44,353 nucleotides of DNA from Psychromonas aquimarina ATCC BAA-1526 (lineage in GTDB: Bacteria; Pseudomonadota; Gammaproteobacteria; Enterobacterales; Psychromonadaceae): positions 1-44,353 of the forward strand of contig NZ_AUAM01000038.1 in NCBI RefSeq assembly GCF_000428725.1, given 5' to 3'. The first letter of the stretch is position 1, and every line of letters starts with the position of its first letter. The notes below the pieces were generated by a model that searched no databases, was not told the DNA's origin, and saw only the letters and a list, made by a program, of their open reading frames with translations. Positions 21,400-29,459 of this stretch are shown here, piece after piece. Both the position numbers and the translations under genes were made by a program.

Positions 21400-22931
21400 A
21401 ACAACAAAGCATCAAGTTTGGTGACGGACGTTTAACCATTGAAGATATTGTAAGTATCTCTGACGGCGCCGGCGCAGAAATGAATTCCAGTGCTGAATTT
21501 AACACAAAAATCGACCGCGGTGTGGCATTTTTAGAGCGTCTGTTAAAAGAAGATGGTGTTATTTATGGCGTGACAACCGGTTACGGAGACTCCTGTACCG
21601 TTGCTATTCCGACAGACTTAGTTTCTGAATTACCGCTACATTTAACCCGTTTTCACGGCTGCGGTCTGGGTGATAACTTAACCGAGAAACAGTCAAAAGC
21701 AGTTTTAGCGACTCGTTTATGTTCATTATCACAGGGTGTTTCCGGTGTTACGCATGATCTGCTTAATCAGATTATCACTTTGATTAATAATGATATTTCT
21801 CCGCGTATCCCGGAAGAAGGTTCAGTCGGGGCAAGCGGTGATTTAACACCTCTCTCTTACCTGGCAGCTGTATTAATCGGTGAGCGTGAAGTTATCTATA
21901 AAGGTCAGATTCGCCCGACAGCAGAGGTTTTTGCTGAGCTGAATATTAAACCTATCGTACTGCAGCCTAAAGAAGGCCTGGCATTAATGAACGGTACCGC
22001 GGTTATGACCGCCCTTGCCTGCTTAGCATTTAAACGCGCGGAATATCTGGCAAAAGTTGCAACAAAAGTGACTGCGATGGTTTCAGTTGCGATGCACGGC
22101 AATGATTTCCACTTTGATGAAGCACTGTTTGCTGTTAAACCGCATGCCGGACAGCAGCAGATTGCAGCCTGGTTACGCTCGGATCTGCAGGCTGAACGTC
22201 CGCCGCGCAATAGTGACCGTCTACAGGATCGTTACTCGCTTCGCTGTGCGCCGCATGTTATTGGTGTTTTACAGGATACCCTGCCGTGGCTGCGTTCAAT
22301 GATTGAAAATGAATTAAACAGCGCTAATGATAATCCGATTATTGACGGTGATAATGAACGAGTATTACATGGCGGTCATTTCTACGGCGGTCATATTGCA
22401 ATGGCGATGGATACCTTAAAAGTAGCTGTGGCGAATATTGCAGATCTGTTAGACCGTCAAATGGCGCAGTTAATGGATTATAAATTTAATAACGGCCTGC
22501 CGTTTAACTTAACCGGTGCTGAAGGGCCGCGTAAACCAATTAATCACGGTTTTAAAGCCGTACAGATTGGTGTTTCTGCCTGGACGGCTGAAGCATTAAA
22601 GCACACTATGCCGGCAAGTGTATTCTCTCGTTCAACTGAGTGCCATAATCAGGATAAAGTCAGCATGGGGACGATTGCTTCACGTGACTGTCTGCGGGTA
22701 TTACTGCTGACTGAGCAGGTTGCTTCTGCTTCATTACTGGCTGCTACCCAGGCTCTGGTTATTCGTAAGCGTCATAATGAACTTGATGAAAGACATTTCA
22801 GCGAAGGTTTAAAAACAATGACTGAAGCGGTATTAAGCGAGTTTACCCCGGTTGATGAAGATCGTCCGTTAGAGACTGACTTACGTCATTTTATGCAGTT
22901 AATTCAAACTCAGCACTGGTCGTTATACTAA
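21390..22931 (+). CDS. MIO-type aromatic amino acid ammonia-lyase (HAL/TAL/PAL family)
   Basis: A 513-residue lyase that removes ammonia from an aromatic amino acid, most likely giving a cinnamate- or coumarate-type APE starter. The MIO prosthetic group forms from ASG in GSVGASGDLTPLSYLA (about residues 144-159), and the catalytic Tyr lies in VIYGVTTGYG (near 57-66). The substrate-selectivity pair reads Phe-His (LTRFHGCGLG, about F88-H89); histidine lyases usually have Ser-His, tyrosine lyases His-Leu and phenylalanine lyases Phe-Leu. So Phe or Tyr is plausible but not settled. I choose ATG 21390 over an in-frame GTG 12 nt upstream, which lies in the GTGGAAAG ribosome site. Confidence 0.88.
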   Translation: MTNKQQSIKFGDGRLTIEDIVSISDGAGAEMNSSAEFNTKIDRGVAFLERLLKEDGVIYGVTTGYGDSCTVAIPTDLVSELPLHLTRFHGCGLGDNLTEKQSKAVLATRLCSLSQGVSGVTHDLLNQIITLINNDISPRIPEEGSVGASGDLTPLSYLAAVLIGEREVIYKGQIRPTAEVFAELNIKPIVLQPKEGLALMNGTAVMTALACLAFKRAEYLAKVATKVTAMVSVAMHGNDFHFDEALFAVKPHAGQQQIAAWLRSDLQAERPPRNSDRLQDRYSLRCAPHVIGVLQDTLPWLRSMIENELNSANDNPIIDGDNERVLHGGHFYGGHIAMAMDTLKVAVANIADLLDRQMAQLMDYKFNNGLPFNLTGAEGPRKPINHGFKAVQIGVSAWTAEALKHTMPASVFSRSTECHNQDKVSMGTIASRDCLRVLLLTEQVASASLLAATQALVIRKRHNELDERHFSEGLKTMTEAVLSEFTPVDEDRPLETDLRHFMQLIQTQHWSLY

Positions 22932-22965
22932 TACAGATCGTTATTTTAACAGTTAGGACTTATCA

Positions 22966-23397
22966 ATGGTCGAAAGCAATATTAACTTAAGCGCTGAAAT
23001 CACTCTGATTACAGCATTTCAGGATGCGGATCCTATGGGAGTTATCTACCATGGTAACTATTTCCGCTATTTTGAGGAGGCCCGTCGTATTTTGATGCAG
23101 AAAATCAATTACAACTATCGGGAAATGGAAGCTTCTGGTTATATCTGGCCGATCATTGACAGCTATGTAAAATATGTAAAAGCGATCCCTTATAACCATG
23201 AAATACGAGTGACAGCTGTATTAAGTGAATGGGAAAATCGTCTGCGTGTTGATTATATGATTTTTGATGCGCAAACGGGACAGCGTATGACTAAGGCTTA
23301 TACAAGGCAGGTTGCCGTTGAAATAGCCAGTAAAGAGATGTGCTTTGCTTCACCTAAGGTATTTATTGACAGACTGGAGCCCTATTTTGTTGATTAA
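22966..23397 (+). CDS. apeK: Acyl-CoA/ACP thioesterase, 4HBT hotdog family (APE)
   Basis: A 143-residue hotdog thioesterase. FQDADPMGVIYHGNYFRYFE (about residues 18-37) is the 4-hydroxybenzoyl-CoA/YbgC thioesterase active-site motif, with D22 the likely catalytic aspartate. It would release the finished polyene from its carrier or edit stalled chains. It starts 34 nt after the ammonia-lyase gene with TTAGGACTTATCA as ribosome site. Its end overlaps the LolA-like gene. Confidence 0.88.
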   Translation: MVESNINLSAEITLITAFQDADPMGVIYHGNYFRYFEEARRILMQKINYNYREMEASGYIWPIIDSYVKYVKAIPYNHEIRVTAVLSEWENRLRVDYMIFDAQTGQRMTKAYTRQVAVEIASKEMCFASPKVFIDRLEPYFVD

Positions 23398-23998
23398 AAA
23401 TAGTTTTTTTGCAGCTGTGCTGATGATCTTGAGTTTTTCTGCACAGTCTGTAACGCTCGCTGATGTGCAGCAGAAACTGACTGCACACTCTCTGCTGCGC
23501 GGTCAGTTTACCCAGACAAAAACTATGCAGATGTTTAATCAGCCGCTTGTTTCAAAGGGGAAATTTCTACTGCACCAGGATCAGGGGTTGCTGTGGAAAC
23601 AAGTTGATCCATTTTCAGTCTCTTTAGTTCTGGTAAAAGACAAACTTAGTCAGCAGTTTGCAGAACAGGCTCCGGAAGTGATTGCCGCAAAAGATAATCC
23701 GATGGTTTTTTATTTTACTCATCTGTTTTTATCGTTATTCAAAGGGGATGTTGATGGTTTAACGGATCAGTTTGAGATGAAGCTCAGTGAAAAAGGAGAT
23801 AACTGGCTGCTGTTATTAACCCCAAGAGAGGCTCCTTTGAATAAGGTGTTTGCTAATATTTCAATTGAAGGCTCTGATTTTATTGATGTGCTTGTTTTAA
23901 GTGAATTAAGCGGTGATATTTCCGAAATAAAGTTTGCACAGCAGCAGACGACTCCTAAGACTCTAAGTGAAGAAGAACAGCGTGCCTTCCAATTCTAA
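23390..23998 (+). CDS. apeL: LolA-like outer-membrane lipoprotein carrier (APE)
   Basis: About 202 residues with an N-terminal signal peptide (IKNSFFAAVLMILSFSAQSV) and the LolA-type start of the mature chain (LADVQQKLTAHSLLRGQFTQ, then TKTMQMF). LolA proteins ferry lipidated cargo across the periplasm; in APE clusters this one presumably carries the aryl polyene lipid. The frame is open from further upstream, but the signal peptide fixes the start at a TTG (23387 or 23390) inside the end of apeK, with GGAG at 23376-23379. No ATG is available at this position. Confidence 0.8.
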   Translation: MIKNSFFAAVLMILSFSAQSVTLADVQQKLTAHSLLRGQFTQTKTMQMFNQPLVSKGKFLLHQDQGLLWKQVDPFSVSLVLVKDKLSQQFAEQAPEVIAAKDNPMVFYFTHLFLSLFKGDVDGLTDQFEMKLSEKGDNWLLLLTPREAPLNKVFANISIEGSDFIDVLVLSELSGDISEIKFAQQQTTPKTLSEEEQRAFQF

Positions 23999-26294
23999 AC
24001 CCGCTGTTTTCTGGCTGTTTTTTATATTGCTGGCAGCGGTAGGTTTAGTGCGCCAGACAGTTCTGCAGCCGGACTTGCCCATTGAAACAAATATATTAGC
24101 CCTGTTACCTGAAAACCAGCAGGATCCCTTTGCTCAACAGGCTTTTGAGCAGGTCAGCAGTAATGTCAGCAATAAGGTGGTATTTTTACTTTCTGGCGAA
24201 GATAAACCCCAGCTTGCCGCTGCCGCATCTGCTTTTTCAGGTAAGTTATTAACCACTAACCTGTTCTCTGGTTTATCTGCGCAGTTAAGTGAACAGCAGC
24301 AGCAGGCCTGGGCTAAACTGTACTTTCCTTATCGCGGGCAGTTATTAAATGCGCAGCAGAAAGAGTCTCTGCAGCAGGCCCCTGAAGAGCAGGTTACTAA
24401 AGTACTGCAGCAGGTTTACAACCCTTTTTCCGGTGTAAGCGGCGGGGAACTTAAAAATGATCCCTTTTTGTTATTCAGAGACTATCTATCTTCACGAAAT
24501 AACAGCTCAGCAAACTTTACTTTATATCAGGGGTATTTAACCACTGAGTATCAGGGTAAATACCATATTATTATTCGTGCAGATCTGGCCGGTGACCCCT
24601 ACGACACACAGCTGCAAAACAGACTATCCGCTTTAGATGAACTTGAAACGACGATTAAAACAATGTTTCACGTGGAACTGGAACATACAGGTACGATATT
24701 CTATGCCGCCTACGGAACACAGAGTGCCAAAAGTGAAATCAGTACCATAGGTGTCGGCTCGCTGATTGGTGTTGTGCTTTTACTGCTGATTGTTTACCGC
24801 AGTGCCTTACCTTTAACGCTGGCATTGTTATCCATAAGCTGCGGTCTGCTGGTGGCATTTGTAGTTACTGCTGCTGTCTTCGGCAAGGTGCATCTGTTTA
24901 GTTTAGTGTTTGGTGCAAGTCTGATCGGAGTATCAATTGACTACGCTTTTCATTATCTTACCGAGCGCCTGGTGCAGAAAGATAACTGGCATTCGCAGTC
25001 GGCGCTAAAACATATTTTTAATGCCATTACCTTAGGTTTGTTAACCAGTTTAATCGGCTATTTAGGTTTGCTGATTGCGCCTTTCCCGGGTCTGCAGCAG
25101 CTGTCTCTATTTTCCGTGGTTGGTCTTTTAGGGGCTTATCTTACGGTTGTCTGCTGGTATCCGCTGTTAGCAAAATCAGCAAGTACAACAGCTGTGCCGA
25201 AATTAACTTTTATTAGTTTATGGTTAAAAGCCTGGGAAAACCCTAAATTCCGAACTCTCCTGCCGAGTTTATTACTGCTGTTTTCATTAGCTGGTGCTTT
25301 TAATGTGCATTTTGATGATGATATTCGCCAGCTGCAGGCATTACCGGCGGCATTAAAAACGCAGGAAACATATATTAAAACCGTTAGCGGTGTCGGGCAA
25401 AGCCAGCAGCTGCTGCTGGTTAAGGCCGCCAGTGATAATGATTTATTAGTTCGTCTGAGTGAAGTCGGGAAACAGTTAACTGTCTGGCAGAAACAAGGTC
25501 TGCTTCTTAACTATCAGAGTATCAGCCAGTATGTTCCGCCGCTGCTGAGTCAAAAAGAGAATTTTGAATTAGTTAAGTCTTTATATCAGTCACAAGCACA
25601 GAATCTCAGCGAAAAACTGAATTTTTCACAAGCTGTGCATTTTGATCAGCCTTTTAAGCCTTTGTTAGTGGATGACTATTTAGCGTCATCGGTTTCTGAG
25701 CCTTTAGGTTTTTTATGGCTGGATAAAATTAACGGTAAAAGCTCTGCGGTGATCCTGGTTAATGATATGAATGACAAGCAGATTTTACAGTCTTATATCA
25801 ATGAACATGATGATCTCACCTCTCTGGATAAAGCCAATGAGGTTTCTGCTATTTTTGGTACGTATCGCGTTCATATCAGCAAGCTGTTAATCGGAGCATA
25901 TTTGTTAATCGCTCTTTTAATGTTCTGGCGATATGGCTTAAAGCTTGGTTTTCTGGTGATAAGTCCGCCTGTTATCGCTGCCTGTGTCGGTTTAGCGGTA
26001 ACCAGTGTGGCTGGTATTCCTGTCACTATTTTTAATTTATTAGCGGTGATTCTTATCTTAGGTATCGGCATCGACTACACCCTGTTTTTTGCAGAGCAAA
26101 AGCAGTTGATTGAAGCGAAGAATACTCTGCTGGCAATCACTCTTTCTGCACTCACCACGGTATTATCATTTGGTTTACTGGCGTTAAGCGAAACCCAGGC
26201 TATTCATGGTTTTGGTATCACTGTTTTAACGGGGATTATTGTTGCCTGGCTGCTCGCTCCTTTAGCAATGACCAGTCGTAAGGTTAAAAGGTAA
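23982..26294 (+). CDS. apeM: MMPL/RND-family inner-membrane exporter (APE)
   Basis: A large RND-superfamily protein of about 770 residues with two repeated halves. Each half has one membrane helix, a large periplasmic domain and five to six more helices: helix near residues 8-25, first membrane block about 260-405, and second block about 630-765 (GIPVTIFNLLAVILILGIGIDYTLFF in the second half). This MMPL type exports lipids and pairs with the LolA-like ApeL and lipoprotein ApeN. Starts are unclear: GTG 23982 (preferred, followed by PSNSKPAVFWLFF) or GTG 23967, both overlapping apeL. A parS-like site lies within it at 24664-24679. Confidence 0.87.
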   Translation: MPSNSKPAVFWLFFILLAAVGLVRQTVLQPDLPIETNILALLPENQQDPFAQQAFEQVSSNVSNKVVFLLSGEDKPQLAAAASAFSGKLLTTNLFSGLSAQLSEQQQQAWAKLYFPYRGQLLNAQQKESLQQAPEEQVTKVLQQVYNPFSGVSGGELKNDPFLLFRDYLSSRNNSSANFTLYQGYLTTEYQGKYHIIIRADLAGDPYDTQLQNRLSALDELETTIKTMFHVELEHTGTIFYAAYGTQSAKSEISTIGVGSLIGVVLLLLIVYRSALPLTLALLSISCGLLVAFVVTAAVFGKVHLFSLVFGASLIGVSIDYAFHYLTERLVQKDNWHSQSALKHIFNAITLGLLTSLIGYLGLLIAPFPGLQQLSLFSVVGLLGAYLTVVCWYPLLAKSASTTAVPKLTFISLWLKAWENPKFRTLLPSLLLLFSLAGAFNVHFDDDIRQLQALPAALKTQETYIKTVSGVGQSQQLLLVKAASDNDLLVRLSEVGKQLTVWQKQGLLLNYQSISQYVPPLLSQKENFELVKSLYQSQAQNLSEKLNFSQAVHFDQPFKPLLVDDYLASSVSEPLGFLWLDKINGKSSAVILVNDMNDKQILQSYINEHDDLTSLDKANEVSAIFGTYRVHISKLLIGAYLLIALLMFWRYGLKLGFLVISPPVIAACVGLAVTSVAGIPVTIFNLLAVILILGIGIDYTLFFAEQKQLIEAKNTLLAITLSALTTVLSFGLLALSETQAIHGFGITVLTGIIVAWLLAPLAMTSRKVKR
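24664..24679. promoter_or_regulatory. parS-like site inside apeM
   Basis: TGTTTCACGTGGAACT matches the parS consensus TGTTTCACGTGAAACA at 14 of 16 positions and the known GGAAC-arm variant at 15 of 16. The inner 14 bp GTTTCACGTGGAAC retain the CACGTG core. It encodes MFHVEL in apeM, so it may be fortuitous, but ParB is encoded in this window. Confidence 0.5.
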
Positions 26295-26298
26295 TAAG

Positions 26299-26901
26299 AT
26301 GAAATTAAAATGTTTATATTTCCCTATACTGATAATGATGCTGAGCGCCTGCTCAATGCAGCCGCAGACTCATCCGGTTCAGGTTGAGGTAAATAAAGAC
26401 GTATTTGTTACTCTGCCGAAACCTGCTGAGTTAGGTGAGAGACTTAATGTCAGTCAACTTATCACCGCGCAGTGGGGTCATGCAGAAGGTAATAAAGAGC
26501 AGAAATTACCGGTACAGCTGCAGGTCGATCAGCAAAGTGTCGTTTTAGCTGGCTTTTCTGCCTGGGGGGCGCGCATTATCAGCTTGAGCTATTCAGGTGA
26601 AGAGATTCAAACCTATGTGCTTAGCGGCTTAGCTGATACTTTACCAAAGCCGGAACAGGTATTATTTAATGTGATGATTTCAATCTGGCCTGTTGAATCA
26701 TGGTCTGCCCCGCTTGCACAAATAGGCTGGTCGCTTGTTGAAAGTGATTTTGAACGTTTTTTACTTGATGAAAACGGACAGATTGTTGCATCTGTCTCTT
26801 ATCAGGCACACCCTTATATTGATGGAATTATAGTGTTTAAACATTTGCAGCTTAATTACACCATCACTATCGAAACCAGCAAATCAGATACTGATAAATA
26901 G
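26299..26901 (+). CDS. apeN: DUF3261-type outer-membrane lipoprotein (APE)
   Basis: A 200-residue predicted lipoprotein: signal peptide MKLKCLYFPILIMMLSAC with lipobox LSAC and lipidated Cys18, followed by a soluble beta-rich region. Proteins of this kind follow the MMPL exporter in APE clusters and probably act with the LolA-like carrier at the outer membrane, analogous to LolB. It begins 4 nt after the apeM stop. The symbol is by position in the cluster. Confidence 0.75.
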   Translation: MKLKCLYFPILIMMLSACSMQPQTHPVQVEVNKDVFVTLPKPAELGERLNVSQLITAQWGHAEGNKEQKLPVQLQVDQQSVVLAGFSAWGARIISLSYSGEEIQTYVLSGLADTLPKPEQVLFNVMISIWPVESWSAPLAQIGWSLVESDFERFLLDENGQIVASVSYQAHPYIDGIIVFKHLQLNYTITIETSKSDTDK

Positions 26902-26909
26902 AGAATTAG

Positions 26910-28112
26910 ATGAATACTAATCCCCCTGCTTTTCCCGTTTATATTCATGCCTGTGCGATGAACTCAGCATTAGGTGAAACACAACAGGAGAGCATAAAGC
27001 GTCTGGCCTTAGGTTTTTCACCTGATATGTGCCTGGAGTCCGGCTGGTTAAACGACGGCGGTAAAACCGTTGTCGGTAAGATAGTAAGCCCGTTACCTGA
27101 GATTGATGCGGATTTAACAGATAAAAATACCCGTAATAACCGTCTGGCATTATCAGCTCTGCTTCAGATTAAACCTCAGATAGAGCAGGCTGTCAGTTTG
27201 TACGGCGCGGATCGTATTGCGGTTATTGTCGGTACCAGTACTTCTGGTATTGCTGATGGTGAAAGTGCACTGGCTGTAAAACAGAAAACCGGTCAGCTGC
27301 CAGAAGATTATCACTACCATCAGCAGGAAGTGGGTAATCTGGGAGAGTTTGTCGCTGATTATTTTAAGATCGATGGTCCTGTTTATACGATTTCTACTGC
27401 ATGTTCATCAAGCGGCCGGGTATTTTTATCGGCCAAGCGCTTATTAAAAGCAGGAATAGTTGATGCAGTCCTTGTCGGCGGCAGTGATTCTTTGTGTAAA
27501 CTGACGCTGAATGGATTTCACGGTTTAGAAGCTCTCTCCAATGAACTCTGCAGCCCGTTTAGTAAAAACCGTCACGGTATTAATATTGGTGAGGCGGCCG
27601 CATTTATGCTGCTGTCCCGAGAAAAAAACTCAAGCGGCTTAGCCTTGCTTGGTGCAGGAGACAGTTCCGATGCTCACCATATTTCAGCACCTCACCCGGA
27701 AGGAAAAGGGGCTGCTGAAGCGATGCACAAAGCATTAAATGATGCGCAGCTGAGTACAGAGCAGATCGGTTATATTAATGCGCATGGCACAGCAACTAAG
27801 CTAAATGATGCAATGGAAGCAAAAGCCATTTATGCCCTCTTCTCAGACAAGGTGGCTGTGAGCTCAACGAAGCCGTTAACCGGACATGCATTAGGGGCCG
27901 CCAGTATTTTAGAAGCCGCACTCTGCTGGTTACTCTTAGATAAAAATCTGGATCTGCCCGTACAAATTAATGATGGAGTTTATGATCCGTCTCTTGCGCC
28001 GATACGTTTTGTGCAGGGTAAGGAAAAATTACAAAAGCCTGCTGTTTTAAGTAACTCATTTGCATTCGGCGGCAACAATATAAGTCTGATCTTCGGTTAC
28101 GCAGATGAATAA
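26910..28112 (+). CDS. apeO: Beta-ketoacyl-ACP synthase (elongating KS of APE)
   Basis: A 400-residue FabF-like ketosynthase. The active-site triad is complete: C165 in STACSSSG, H292 in NAHGTATK and H326 in KPLTGHALGA with K321. In characterised systems it pairs with the ApeC chain-length factor. The C-terminus is SNSFAFGGNNISLIFGYADE. Its last 12 codons recur as two ghost copies downstream (ending 28215 and 28281), separating it from apeP, whose start it appears once to have overlapped. Confidence 0.92.
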   Translation: MNTNPPAFPVYIHACAMNSALGETQQESIKRLALGFSPDMCLESGWLNDGGKTVVGKIVSPLPEIDADLTDKNTRNNRLALSALLQIKPQIEQAVSLYGADRIAVIVGTSTSGIADGESALAVKQKTGQLPEDYHYHQQEVGNLGEFVADYFKIDGPVYTISTACSSSGRVFLSAKRLLKAGIVDAVLVGGSDSLCKLTLNGFHGLEALSNELCSPFSKNRHGINIGEAAAFMLLSREKNSSGLALLGAGDSSDAHHISAPHPEGKGAAEAMHKALNDAQLSTEQIGYINAHGTATKLNDAMEAKAIYALFSDKVAVSSTKPLTGHALGAASILEAALCWLLLDKNLDLPVQINDGVYDPSLAPIRFVQGKEKLQKPAVLSNSFAFGGNNISLIFGYADE

Positions 28113-28281
28113 GATTATAAGCACTGGTTCTTTTGTAAATGAGATATTTGCATTCGGCTGCTGTTTAAAGCGGACAAAGAATATAAGCCTGATTTTCGGA
28201 TATGCAGATGAATAAGCGGGCTCTTTTTTAAATTTAAAAGAAATAAATATAAGCATGGTATTTGGATACACAGATGAATAA
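28077..28281 (+). repeat. Ladder of repeated apeO 3' ends (three copies)
   Basis: The AATATAAG...GATGAATAA segment encoding NISLIFGYADE-stop occurs at 28077-28112 (the living apeO end), 28180-28215 and 28246-28281. Copy 2 differs from copy 1 at four bases in this stretch, all third codon positions, so the peptide is unchanged. Copy 3 reads NISMVFGYTDE-stop. Copy 2 also keeps ATTTGCATTCGGC (28146-28158), matching 28058-28070, but has five extra codons between FAFG and NIS. In copy 3 the embedded ATGAATAA is the start of apeP. Confidence 0.9.
28105..28215 (+). CDS. Chimeric 36-codon mini-ORF between apeO and apeP
   Basis: The ATG embedded in the apeO end (GATGAATAA) opens a frame that runs through the first ghost copy to its TAA at 28215. 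It encodes MNKIISTGSFVNEIFAFGCC followed by LKRTKNISLIFGYADE. The start resembles the start of apeP (MNN) and the end is the apeO C-terminus. It overlaps apeO by 8 nt, so ribosomes ending apeO could reinitiate here. Whether a peptide is made is unknown; a duplication by-product is the simplest view. Confidence 0.3.
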   Translation: MNKIISTGSFVNEIFAFGCCLKRTKNISLIFGYADE

Positions 28282-28741
28282 TATCCCCGACGCAGCGTCT
28301 TTACTGCCGCATGAAGCCCCGATGATCCTGATCGATAAACTAATCGATGTGACTGAATTAACGGTACATTGCCAGGTTAAGATTGATTCAGACGGACTGT
28401 TCTTTGATAAAGAGAGTAATGGTGTGCCGGCATGGGTCGGCATTGAGTTTATGGCGCAAACCATCGCCGTCTGGTCTGGCTATCATGCCTGGAGACAAAA
28501 TAAACCTTCACCAGTCGGTTTTTTATTAGGCAGCCGCTCTTATACAAGTGAATGTGAAATCTATAAAGAATCGCAGCTGCTTGATATCTATGCGGAACAG
28601 GTAATGGAAAGTGAAGGTATGGCGGCTTTTCTGTGCCGCATCGAATGCAAAGGTAAAGAACTTGCCGCCGGGCAGTTAAATGCCTTTGTACCTACGCCGG
28701 AAAAATTAGAAGAGATGTTAAAAGGGAAAAATAATGACTAG
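28274..28741 (+). CDS. apeP: ApeP-family hotdog dehydratase
   Basis: A 155-residue hotdog-fold dehydratase related to 3-hydroxydecanoyl-ACP dehydratase. H13 in LLPHEAPMILID and E58 in WVGIEFMAQTIAVW mark the usual His and Glu/Asp active-site positions. In characterised APE systems it partners ApeI. I choose ATG 28274 (MNNIPDAASLLPHEAP); an in-frame TTG 12 nt upstream lies in the apeO ghost copy. Its end overlaps apeQ by 8 nt. Confidence 0.9.
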   Translation: MNNIPDAASLLPHEAPMILIDKLIDVTELTVHCQVKIDSDGLFFDKESNGVPAWVGIEFMAQTIAVWSGYHAWRQNKPSPVGFLLGSRSYTSECEIYKESQLLDIYAEQVMESEGMAAFLCRIECKGKELAAGQLNAFVPTPEKLEEMLKGKNND

Positions 28742-29459
28742 ACAAGTATTAGTGACTGGTGCGAGTAAAGGCATCGGCCGTGCGATTGCATTAAAACTAG
28801 CACAGGACGGCTTCACTATTGCCGTGCATTATATGGGCGATAAAAATGGTGCATTACAAACAGTTGAAGAAATTAAAACATTAGGCGGCAGTGCGCGCAT
28901 TTTACAGTTTGATATTAGCGATCGTGAGCAGTGCCGGACAGTACTGGAAAACGATATTGCTGAAAACGGTGCTTATTACGGTGTAGTTAGTAATGCAGGT
29001 GTTAGCAATGATACTGTTTTTCCAGCTATGACCGGTGAAGAGTGGGATGGTGTGGTACATACTAACCTTGATGGTTTTTATAATGTTTTACACCCTTGTG
29101 TTATGCCTATGGTACAGCTTCGTAAAGGCGGGCGTATTGTTACCTTAGCATCAGTTTCCGGCTTAGTAGGTAATCGCGGCCAGACAAACTACAGTGCGGC
29201 TAAAGCAGGTATTATCGGCGCGACTAAAGCGCTGGCCTTAGAAGTGGCTAAACGCAAAATCACAGTAAACTGTGTGGCACCCGGGCTGGTTGATACCGGT
29301 ATGGTTAATGAACATGTTAAAGAGCATGCCCTGCCGCTTGTGCCTTTACGCCGTATGGGACAACCTGAAGAGGTTGCCGGTCTGGTAAGTTATTTAATGT
29401 CTGATGCCGCGGCTTATGTTACCCGCCAGGTTATCAGTATTAACGGAGGAATGGTTTAA
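28734..29459 (+). CDS. apeQ: 3-oxoacyl-ACP reductase (FabG-like KR of APE)
   Basis: A 241-residue short-chain dehydrogenase/reductase. The NADPH-binding motif is GASKGIGRA (residues 9-17), the structural NAG motif is SNAGV (86-90), and the catalytic set S140, Y153 and K157 lies in LASVSGLVGNRGQTNYSAAK. It reduces the keto group in each elongation cycle before ApeI/ApeP dehydration. The stop TAA and the apeR ATG share one base (TAATG). Confidence 0.93.
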   Translation: MTRQVLVTGASKGIGRAIALKLAQDGFTIAVHYMGDKNGALQTVEEIKTLGGSARILQFDISDREQCRTVLENDIAENGAYYGVVSNAGVSNDTVFPAMTGEEWDGVVHTNLDGFYNVLHPCVMPMVQLRKGGRIVTLASVSGLVGNRGQTNYSAAKAGIIGATKALALEVAKRKITVNCVAPGLVDTGMVNEHVKEHALPLVPLRRMGQPEEVAGLVSYLMSDAAAYVTRQVISINGGMV

